A DNA stretch of 64,000 bases from Blastomyces gilchristii SLH14081. Lineage: Eukaryota; Ascomycota; Eurotiomycetes; Onygenales; Ajellomycetaceae. Positions 48,701 to 57,979 of this stretch are shown here, piece after piece. Position numbers and translations under genes: made by a program. Position 1 is the stretch's first letter; each line of letters begins with the position of its first letter. A model generated the notes under the pieces. The model saw only the letters and a program-made list of their open reading frames with translations, did no database searches and was not told the DNA's origin. The stretch lies in NCBI RefSeq assembly GCF_000003855.2, contig NW_003101674.1, forward strand, positions 2,045,042 to 2,109,041. The letters run 5' to 3'.

Positions 48701-51120
48701 TCTCATTAATTAACAGTAATAAATAGTAATTCTTAACTGTCATCTTATTAAGACCTCTGTAGTCTATGCATAGATGTAGCCTATCATTGTTCTTGAGTAT
48801 AAAGAGTATAGATGTCTCTGTCAGACTCTTTAATAAGTGTATTCAGTTCTTTGATTGCACTTTCTCAAGATATTTATGCAGAACATTCAATTTCTTTATA
48901 GATAAGTTATAAAGAGATCTGTACAGTACTGTTGCATCATCTTCAAGACAAATCTTATATTATATCTTAGCGTCAGGAAACTTCACTGCTTCTCTTTCTG
49001 AAAAGACATTCTTATAATCTGCAAAGAGATATTATATATATCTGTTTTCAATAATGAATACTGCTGCTAGTCTTGTAGTGAGAGTAGACTGGCCGCTGAG
49101 ACCATGAATTTCACATTTGATCCCATTTAGTCTGGTCCCATACATTTCTTGGCGTGAATCCCGCTGAGACTAGCCATTAAAAAAACATGCAAAGTGACTA
49201 TATATCAGATCTTAAAATGAAACCATGACTTGAAAAAAATGAGAAAGTGATCTCATTTGGTTTCATTTAGTCTCATTCTTGGCATAAAGTTACTATTTTT
49301 AGACATTTTAAGGTTTTTTTTAGACTATTTTTAATTTTTTAAAAAGTAATGCTTTTTGGTAACACTCAAATGAGATTTAAAGTCATTTAAAGCAATAAAA
49401 ATAATTTAAATTGAGAAGTAGAAATCATGATCTCATTTGAAAAATATGATAAGAGTAGACAGTAAGTCTCACTGAGACAGTATGAGACTACTATCTAATG
49501 TTAAAACCATGTAATGAGATCAGTCGAATTGGTAATGAGACTATCAAAAAATCTGGTCTTGGTCTCAGATACGGTCACACGGTCAGTCTAAGTGAGAGTG
49601 ATGACTTCTTCATCTATTTTCAAGTCTCAGTCACCTGCTACATAGTATATCAACTCTATCTTTTTCTCAAGATTCTTCTGATAAAACTCTTCAGATTTCT
49701 CTATCACTGTCTCTTTATCAATGAGACAGTATTATCACATCTGAGTAACTCAGTCAATGAGAGAATTGTTTTCTCTCAATTACAGAAGATCTAGAATGAC
49801 ATTCTTATCTATAATATTGACTGTGTGAAGAAGCAGACTGCTCTTCTTGAAGATTTCTTCTAAGTCTGTGATCACACACTTTGCTTGAATTATGCTAAAA
49901 CAGTGACATTTCATTTCATCAGTAAATTTCACATAATCTGACAGATCTATCTTCTTTCAATTCTTTATCAAAGAAAGGAAATAGAATATGAAGTTAGTAT
50001 CTATTTCAGAGTCAAGTAGATATCTCACTGATATTTTCTTATTCAGAGTATTCATTGTGATTATAATATAAACTCAGAGATATGAGAATTATTAATTCTT
50101 TATTTCTTTCTCTTCTTTATCTTCTACAGATATATTTGTCAGAAGAGAAGTTAACTTTGAGAAGATATCTTCTCAGTTTCTTCTCTTCTTTGACTTCTTA
50201 TAATTACTAATATAGTGATTATCAGCTCTGCAGTTAAAACAGAGATCTTTATCAAATCTTTTTTAATATTTCTTCACAGTGAGTAAAGAATTAGAATACT
50301 TAGAATTCTTCTTTACTTTCTTTATATTAGAGTTATCACAGTGCTGTTTAGATCTCATTATTAATTATTTAGAAGAGATCTTATTAATCTTTTTCTCAGA
50401 GTATTGATTATTTCAATAGATCTGAGAAGTCAAGTTAATAAGCTTAGTATAATTAATTAATAAACTCTGATACTGTGATATTATTATCTGCATCTTATGA
50501 GTCAGCTTCATGAGATAAAGCTGTGTTTTTAATTGATTCAAATTATCAGTTAATTTCTCTCAATATTCTTCAAATCTTACATTAAAATCAGAAGAATTCT
50601 CATTATCTTATTAATATAATAAGTTAAAATACTGTACTGCTGTGAAGTCATAGTTATAGTGATCTTTGATTTAATTCAGTAGAAAGTTCTTGAATTCTTT
50701 CTAAGTTATTACAGTATTGATACACTCAAGCTCTCTCTTCTTAATAACTCAAGTAATCACAGAGATACCTTCAAGAAGGTTGACAGTGTATATTACTCAT
50801 ATTTCATGAGTATTAAACTGGCTCAGATTAAGGTGGAATTTCTGTTCAAGAATATAGATAAAGCTGTGAAATTCAGATAATATATTTCTCTTATATCTCA
50901 GAGAATCTCTGATCTTAATCTCTCTATCTTCATAATAGATGTAGATGTGTAGAGGTCATGATGATGATAGAGCAGTTGAAGAACTCATATTAAAATATAC
51001 AGTGAGTTCAGAAATCTCAGATTTCTGCTGAGATAGAGATATACACACTCTAGAGAATGATGTGAAGTTTTTCTCAGAGAGTGAGATCAGATCAGTCTCA
51101 GTATAGATGCATAAGATTAT
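45711..51120 (-). pseudogene. Gyp2 X1 gag-pol
   Basis: The start codon is mutated (ATA at 51120-51118 where X2 has ATG); the stop is at 45713-45711. The polyprotein order is as in X2: gag with a zinc knuckle near 50225, protease, reverse transcriptase with Y-L-N-D-I-L near 48455-48480, RNase H, integrase (open segment 46653-46850) and chromodomain near 45830-45950. It is interrupted by MITE M3 at 49085 and by at least one net frameshift. Confidence 0.85.
49085..49590. mobile_element. hAT-type MITE M3
   Basis: A 506-bp element, TAGACTGGCCG...CGGTCAGTCTA, with a perfect 8-bp duplication AGTGAGAG at 49077-49084 and 49591-49598. The empty site is visible in X2 near 61345-61360. It keeps more CpG than M1. 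Confidence 0.95.
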
Positions 51121-51180
51121 ATCAGTTTATTAATAGAGCTTGACTGATTCAAACTTATAATCAGATTAAGTGATTCAAAT

Positions 51181-51714
51181 TGTAACATAACAGAATCAAA
51201 GCAGTGACTAGTTAGCAGTATTATATAGAGATAGTTGTTTGAGAAGCTGTATAAGTGAGCTTGACTATCTTGCTTGAATAGTGAGCTTGTAGACTACAGG
51301 GTTATTGCAAGAATATCACAGATATAGTACTTAGTATACTAAGAAGATTGTATGAGAAATGCAGTAACTCTTGTATATATTTCAGTAGAAGAAAAAATAA
51401 ATCACTGACTTCTTTAATGAGAAGTCAGTATCTAGTTATTCTATATAGATGATGAGTAGATACTCTTCTCTCATTTCATGAGTGAGAATGGTCAGAGTAA
51501 TACCTCAGCAGTGTCTCACTGTCAAGGAAGAGTAATCTGCTGACCTTGTATAGAAGCGGGGTTCTTATATTCATCAATCAGATCTTTCTATAATATATCT
51601 GAATGATGTCATAGAGTGGTTGGAAACCGGTTTGAACAGGATGAAATCATCCGCATGGAAGCGATGGGCCGTGTGGAACCGCAACGGGGCCTTGGCGCGG
51701 CCGGGAGCGTGACA
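51181..51714 (-). repeat. 5' LTR of Gyp2 X1
   Basis: A 534-bp LTR. The outer 100 bp (51615-51714) is CpG-rich and nearly identical to the X2 LTR ends; the remainder is mutated. Confidence 0.92.
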
Positions 51715-52460
51715 GTTCTCATCAATATAATAACATATAACTTTCATAAATGCAAGATTATTTGTACTAGTTTATACATTTACTGTAAGAGACACTCTTC
51801 AATGATTCTTCAACTCTGATTCTAGATATTGTATATTGACTTTATAGTGTGTCTTGAGATTGAACTGAAGACATGATCAATGTGAAATATGAAGATTTGA
51901 ATTAAGCATTTGAAGAAGTGTTCAGAATTCAGAGTTTTCAATTAATCAAAGAGAAAGATTCAGAGATATACACATGCAAAGTAATTATTCATGAAAGTTA
52001 TCAGATAAGAGTTATGAAATCAGAGTACTAATACATGATTATTTTTACATGATTTTCTTCAAATTAGAAAGTTAGTATTATTAAAAATTATTATCTGATA
52101 GAGTAACTTATCAGCTCAGTAGTAATTTTCTGATTATTTTTCTTTTATTATCTGCATTCTGATAACTTTAGATGTTAAAAAATTTCATCAGAGCTATGAT
52201 TAGTTTATAATGAATGTTTCTGAATGAAGTTACAGTAATTATAGTAGAGAGATAACTCTTCAGTAATCTGCAATATGATCTATTAATAATTATTTCATAG
52301 TTTATCTTGATATTTATGTTGAGTTTTTCATAAATTTTATGACCTGGAATCAGATATGAAGAATGAAGTGATTATTTATTATAATTGAAAGAGATCATTC
52401 TGTGATGAATTGTAAACAACATAGACTTTATAATTCACAGTGATTTCTTAAAGAGTTTAT
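51715..52460 (-). pseudogene. hAT transposase, N-terminal part
   Basis: Minus strand. At 51759-51800 V-S-L-T-V-N-V-x-T-S-T-N-N-L-A-F-M matches the first catalytic block of hAT transposases (V-D-x-W-T-S), with the Asp changed to Asn. Y-I-D-E follows and runs directly into 43383 once X1 is removed. Upstream to about 52460 the sequence is coding-like but weak. No BED finger was recognised. Confidence 0.75.
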
Positions 52461-52847
52461 GAATCTTCAATAGAAGTGAAAGAAGTGAAAGAAGTGAATT
52501 CAGAAGATATAATAAAGATTTAAGAAAGATGATAATTTATTTTTAATAAAAATAATAACTGATCACTGATATGTGTAAGAAGAATTATTATAAGAGAAAA
52601 TTCTTTCTTAACTTAGTTATAATTTTAGTACTAACTCAGATTGAATATTATCAATATATAAAAGTAAATAAACAATCTTGATTAATCTCTATTATATTTC
52701 TTGAAATATATTAATATTGTAAAAGAGAGTGTTATCAAATTACATTATCAGATAATATTATTAAAAATATATTAATATTATAAATATCAATGTTGAAAAA
52801 ATATTAATACTTATATATTATAGTGATTTGTGAATCATGATAGTTAA

Positions 52848-52868
52848 ATATATATATATATATATATT
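52848..52868. repeat. (TA)n microsatellite
   Basis: About ten TA units in AT-rich, non-coding-like DNA. Confidence 0.85.
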
Positions 52869-52979
52869 ATTCCTGACTTGATTACAACTTGTACAATAAT
52901 TTTTGAAAACTCAAAATTAATTTCAATTATTAATAATTATAAACTTATAACTAACTAATATAAAAAGAAAAAATCTTTT

Positions 52980-53850
52980 TCTACTTATCATCTTTCTTCT
53001 CTTTCTTATTCTTCTTATTATTCTTTATAATTCACTTTTTATTCTTCTTCTTCTTCTTCTTCTTCTTATCTGAGATAATAATCATCTTAAAATCTCTCTC
53101 TGCTGCCTTCTTAGAGAAGAATTCTCACTGCTTTCTCTCAGTCAGATTAATCTGTATCTCAAAATCCTGCATTTTCTAATCTACTGTCTCAGATTTCATC
53201 TCAGCAGTAAGCAGATTGATATACTCAGAGAGCAGAGCTGTTTTCTCAATATTCTGAATTATAAAGTGTATTCAAGATCTGAATAAGGCCTTAATTCTCT
53301 TTTTCTCTGTCAGCTCCTGCTAATTAATTAGAGAATAGAAGTGTTATTAAAAATTGTTATCTCTTAATAAATAAAAAACTTATCAGTTTTAACTTCTTTA
53401 TCTCTCACTTCAATACTCTCTTAATCTTCTTCTATCACTGCTTATTTATAGTAACACTCTTCTTCTCTCTCCCTCTCTTTATCTTAGTTTTAAATCATTC
53501 TTAAGACTTCTTCTGATCTCACTGCTGCTGTATGAGACTCTTCACTATCTTCTTTTTCAATCTCTTACAGACAGTGTTATCTGTATTATTTCTATACTTA
53601 GTTCAGTCTAAATCTATCAGAAGTGTTATTTAAAATCATTATTATTCTACTCTCTTATAGAGTCTCTTCAAGATATTATAACATGTCTTATAATCTGTCT
53701 CTTCTTACTTAAATGTCTTCTTCTTCTCTCTCTTCAATCTGTGATAGTACTTACACATCTTAATGATCTGCAGAACTGCAGAATATTTAAAGAGAGATAA
53801 TATAATTAATTTCAGTAAGTGTTGAAGAGAAGTAAAGACAGAAGAGACAG
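52980..53850 (-). pseudogene. unknown Lys-rich coding-like region
   Basis: The minus-strand frame near 52980-53160 ends at a TAG and encodes a basic tail, including a run of about eight Lys from (TTC)n at 53043-53068. Upstream (53160-53800) several 30-60 codon stretches are Lys/Arg/Glu-rich and partly readable, separated by Gln-type stops and GTTATTAAAAA motifs. It lies 5' of the hAT transposase on the same strand. It could be a second hAT gene or a remnant of another element. No family was recognised. Confidence 0.35.
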
Positions 53851-53852
53851 TC

Positions 53853-53948
53853 AGAAATAATATAATAATAATAATAATAATGATGATAATTATAATAATA
53901 GTAATAATAATAGTAATAATAGTGATGATAGTAATAATAATAATGATG

Positions 53949-53985
<37 letters not shown>

Positions 53986-53997
53986 TAATAATAATGA
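53853..53997. repeat. (AAT/GAT)n microsatellite, about 145 bp
   Basis: Long run of AAT, GAT and AGT triplets; the interruptions are mostly transitions. Confidence 0.95.
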
Positions 53998-55120
53998 AAG
54001 AGAGAGTGTATTGAAATATATTACTGACTTACTAAATATAAAAAGACTTAAAGAAAATATTAACAGCTTTCAGAGATGTACAGAAACAGCTACAGTGTTG
54101 TATAGCAATATTATCTTCATTCAATACATACACTATTGATATTCTTTATATACAGTTATCATATAATCTGTATCAGAGATATATGCAGAAAACAGATCTT
54201 TATTACTAGAGTAAATAATTGCAGTAATTCTCTATTTTCATATTATAAAGATAAGTTATTCTTATTTCTTTCTTCTCTCTTTTCTCTTCTTCAATCAATC
54301 ACTAATTTCAAGCTGGTATGAAAACTATTAAAACACTCTCAGAAACTCTCAAATTGAAGAGTATAGACTAATTAAATTTCAAATGTAGAAGAAATTAAAT
54401 TATCTTCTACAGATTCAATTACTTATCTTCTCTCAAATAAAACAGCAATTGCATTCCCCCTCTTCTCAATTAAATGAAACATGGCCCGCGAAAAGCAAGT
54501 ATCACATCAGGTCATAATAATTAACACAGCCTCAGCACACAGAGCTGTATATACACAGTGTATACTGAACTGAGAGACTGTGTGAGTTGTAAATCAGCAG
54601 CAGTATTTCAGAGAGAGTCATGTAGAGTGAGAAAGTCACAACTCTTAGTTATATACACAGAGAGTGAATCACTGTAGTAAGTATATATATATTAAAGTAA
54701 CACTTTTTAATAATACTCAGTCTCTGATATGATGAAAATAGAGTCTCTTTATAAGATCTGTTTTTATCAGAAGTCAGAAAATCTTATATTCTTCAAGATC
54801 ATCTTTATATATCTTATCTGTGAAATCAATGAGAAAAATCATTAATTTCAGCATTCTGTTCTTAATATTATTCAAGTAACAGCAGAGTTCACTCTGATCA
54901 CACTTTTTAAGTGTATATTTTCTAATTATTCACATTTATACAGATATATACTGATTATTTATTAGATAATATTAAGATAATAACTTATCACAGCTGTGTT
55001 ACTCTTACTATAAGAGATACACAGTTGATAATAAATATTGCAAAGACTCTGAAAAGTAAGTATTTTAAAGATGCTACAGCTCTATAATCTTGATTTTTTT
55101 TTATTTTTATTTTTTATTTT
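53998..55120. other. no recognisable gene
   Basis: AT-rich interior of the hAT. A 60-bp patch at 54450-54510 keeps CC, GG and CG steps (CATGGCCCGCGAAAAGC) and stands out as less mutated. The 13-bp motif recurs at 54692-54720. It ends in T-rich sequence at the gap. Confidence 0.5.
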
Positions 55121-55220
55121 NNNNNNNNNNNNNNNNNNNNNNNNNNNNNNNNNNNNNNNNNNNNNNNNNNNNNNNNNNNNNNNNNNNNNNNNNNNNNNNN
55201 NNNNNNNNNNNNNNNNNNNN
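55121..55220. other. assembly gap (100 N)
   Basis: Exactly 100 Ns flanked by T-rich low-complexity DNA, probably a scaffolding gap of arbitrary length. Confidence 0.99.
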
Positions 55221-55660
55221 CCTTTTTTTTTTGTTGTGATTTTTTCTTATTATTATTTTGTTTTTTATTTTTTTATTTTTTTTTATATTTTATATTTTTT
55301 TTTAATTAAAATGATATTAATTATAATCTGTGTTTAGAAAAGTAATGATATTTAATAACACTCTCTATTAAATTTTCAACAAATGAGCACTATATTATGA
55401 TATTATATAAATGAGAAATAATTTCATAATTTCATTTAATACTATTTTCAATAATGAGATTAAAATGAAAATGTAACTAAGAATTCAAATATATTCTTTA
55501 TCTAAGACTAGATTTTTATTTGAAAAGTGAATCTGAGATCTTTAATATTTAAAATAACATGATTTGAGATCAATGTAATGAACACAAACCATGATCAGAA
55601 GTAATGCTTTTAGACAACATAATAACTGTAAAGTTTAGTCCTGGTCTCAGACACGGTCAC
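55221..55660. other. hAT H1 interior and subterminal right end
   Basis: AT-rich sequence. From about 55585 it matches the right end of the hAT (GAAGTAATGCTTTTAGA, then GGTCTCAGACACGGTCAC), which is completed at 63471-63482 after X2. Confidence 0.7.
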
Positions 55661-56193
55661 TGTAACGTGACGGAACCGAAGCGGTGGCTAGTCAGCGGCG
55701 TCACGTAGGGGTAGTTGTTTGAGAAGCTGTATAAGTGGGCTTGACTATCTTGCTTGAATAGTGAGCTTGTAGGCTACAGGGTTATTGTGAGGATATCACA
55801 GATATGGTACTTAGTATACTAAGAAGATTGTATGAGACATGCAGTAACTCTTGTATATATTTCAGTAGAAGAAAAATGAATCACTGGCTTCTTTGATGAG
55901 GAGCCAGCATCTAGCTATTCTATATAGGCAATGGGCAGATACCCTCCTTCCATTCCATGAGTGAGAATAACTGGAGTGATACCTCAGCGGTGTCTCATTA
56001 TCAAGGAAGAGTAATCTGCTGACCTCATATAGAAGCGGGGTTCTCATATCCATCAATCAGATCTTCCTATGATATATCCGAATGATGTCATAGAGTGGTT
56101 GGAAACCGGTTCAGATGAGATGGAATCATCTGCATGGAATCAATGAGCCGTGTGGAACCGCAACAGGGCCTTGGCGCGGCCGGGAGCGTGACA
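55661..56193 (-). repeat. 3' LTR of Gyp2 X2
   Basis: A 533-bp LTR, from TGTAACGTGACGGAACCG to GGCCGGGAGCGTGACA. It is the least mutated of the four Gyp2 LTRs. Confidence 0.94.
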
Positions 56194-56216
56194 ATGCCCT
56201 CCCCTTTAAGGGCATA
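56194..56216 (-). other. polypurine tract and hairpin next to Gyp2 X2 3' LTR
   Basis: On the element strand AAAGGGGAGGGCAT directly precedes the LTR, a good plus-strand primer. The plus strand ATGCCCT, 8-nt loop, AGGGCAT forms a perfect 7-bp hairpin, and AATGCCCT recurs at 56232. The accessory gene lies downstream of this on the plus strand. Confidence 0.6.
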
Positions 56217-56658
56217 GTCCCAATGCCCTCAAGATTACCGGATTAGGAATTATCTTTGTTGTATAGCAATGGTTGCCAACTGATTGACAGCATGTATGCT
56301 GCACAAAGGAATAGGTGAGTTTTTCTGCTGACTGTGTAGATCTTTCTTTTCCCACCTTCATCCAAACCAAACATGTGGTAAGTGGGTTCCTTATATATCA
56401 ATTTGAAATGTGGAAAATGTAGTTAACAAGTGACTTGCAGATCTCCCATCATATTCTGTCCTACATATGAAATTCCCTGCAAAAGTGGTGTGTTTTAGGG
56501 GCAAAGCTAACAGTAGTGGCAGGATTTTTCGAAAAGATCCCCTCCCCCCCCATGACACATTTTTCTCCCCCCCCCCCATCTGCAATAGTGAGTGCATGGG
56601 AGCATCATTCTTGGGAGACAATAAGGGGCTTATTCTGACATTTTCTAGTGGGTAACAA

Positions 56659-57409
56659 ATGTCTTCGTGGTGCGGCTGCGGCCTCCGTGGCCGCAAGAAA
56701 GCCAGGTTGGAGGCGGAAGCGGCGGCGTCAATGATCCGCGGGAGCACCGCTCCCATTGCCACACCTCCTCCTCCTCCTCCTCCTCCTGCTTCTCTTGCGG
56801 CCGCGGCGGTAGTCGCCGTGCCTTGCAGTGGGGTGTCGTCCCTTCTGCCGGTCGGTTCGTCCGTGTCCGGTCCTTCCCCTGCCCCCCCCCCCGCCGTTGG
56901 GACGCCGCCCCCCCCCCCAGCCAACACGGTGGCATATGATCCCGTGTGGTCATTCAGAGAGGAACCCGGGGAGAGCTTGGTTCTGGGGACAGTGGCTCTG
57001 AGGAGCTCAATCTGTAGTTCCCCTCCTGCGGCACGCCTGAGCCCTGCTCAGGATGCTGCTGGGTTGGGTCCGCAGGGTCCCACAGTTCCTTTGTCTTCTC
57101 CCTGTGGGGAGGCTCTGGTGCAGCTTCTGGCTGACACTGCCATCTGCCTGCACTGTGCTAAGCAGCTGAAGAAGGAGGGGATTTTATGCATCTGCTTCTT
57201 CTCTTACTTTCATTGTTTTCATTGCATCTGTAATAACAACTTCTGTCTCTCTGTAAGTATTACTTCACAGAAAGACATCATGTCAGCTCTGACAAGAAGT
57301 CTAGATGTTCAAGCAGTATAGAGTGAGAGTCTCAGAGCTTCAAGTATTGACAGATTCTGTCAAGGCTGAGAAGGTCCCCCTTGCTCATCTGCAAAAGGAG
57401 ATGAAAGTA
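56659..57409 (+). CDS. antisense accessory gene of Gyp2 (Cys-rich, Pro/Ala-rich, coiled coil), two exons
   Basis: Plus strand, opposite to gag-pol, between integrase/chromodomain and the 3' LTR. Exon 1, 56659-57252, 198 codons from the ATG (M-S-S-W-C-G-C-G). The N-terminus has a basic R-G-R-K-K-A-R segment, followed by Pro and Ala runs. Codons about 165-198 hold C-L-H-C-A-K-Q-L-K-K-E-G, then spaced Cys pairs ending N-N-N-F-C-L-S, a probable zinc-binding module in which some Cys may be former Arg. The intron, 57253-57316 (64 nt), has GTAAGT, CTGAC at 57289-57293 and CAG. It leaves the frame open into exon 2 (57317), which encodes a coiled-coil-like Y-R-V-R-V-S-E-L-Q-V-L...L-Q-K-E-M. A TGA at 57410, probably a mutated Trp codon, ends it; the coiled-coil pattern continues to about 57600. 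Function unknown. Similar Cys-pair modules occur in many fungal hypothetical proteins, from memory only. Confidence 0.65.
57253..57316 (+). other. predicted 64-nt intron of the antisense gene
   Basis: 5' GTAAGT, branch CTGAC 24 nt before the 3' end, 3' CAAGCAG. Removal joins two frames that are otherwise out of register. The X1 copy (44983-45046) has the same length, ends and position. Confidence 0.7.
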
Positions 57410-57979
57410 TGAGTCTCTGAGATGAAAAAACACCTCAGAATGACTGATCTTAAGAAGGAATCAGCTGACATCACTGTTGAAAGCACTGCAGAGATCAATT
57501 GCTGATTAAAGAGAATCTCACTTCAATTGAAACAGATGACTGAGATGCTTTACAAATTGATAAGTTGATACTTTAAGTATCTCTTATACTCTTCTACAGC
57601 ATGCTCTTCTACAGCACTGCAGTACTAACTTCTCAGCAGATAAAGATACTGATGCTGAAGACTTCAACAGTGAAGAATGAGTTTAATAAGAGTGTGATTG
57701 TTAATAAGTAGACTCTGAGATTCCTCTCTTTTTACTTTTTCAGCAGGCTGCAGTCTCATTTAGAATAGCAGCAGTCTGTGAGTTGATAATATTAATCTTT
57801 GTTAATTTCAAATATTTCTTTTCTTTAACTGCTTCAGGAATTTTACACTTGTGTAGTCTTATTAAACTTCTAAAAACTCTTTGAAAGAAAATAGAAGAAG
57901 AGTGCTACAGAGTTGACAAGACACTGACTTATCACTGTAAGATTATCTCTAAAAAATTCTTTGAGAAAAATGAGAAGTC

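Larger units (their letters stand above)
43384..51714 (-). mobile_element. Gyp2 copy X1, full-length Ty3/Gypsy chromovirus
   Basis: LTRs at 43384-43915 and 51181-51714. The 5-bp duplication GTTCT lies at 43379-43383 and 51715-51719. Length 8,331 bp, or about 7.8 kb without MITE M3, nearly the same as X2. Gag-pol runs on the minus strand and an accessory gene runs on the plus strand near the 3' LTR. It is inserted in the hAT transposase gene. Confidence 0.95.

Noticed and set aside
55071..55337. Phe-rich 88-codon frame
   Set aside because: T-rich low-complexity DNA across a 100-N gap.
56391..56953. Minus-strand open frames of 178 and 102 codons opposite the accessory gene
   Set aside because: They are Gly/Arg-rich mirror images of the Pro/Ala-rich exon 1. 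The plus-strand frame has the matching intron and Cys pattern in both copies, so these are shadows.
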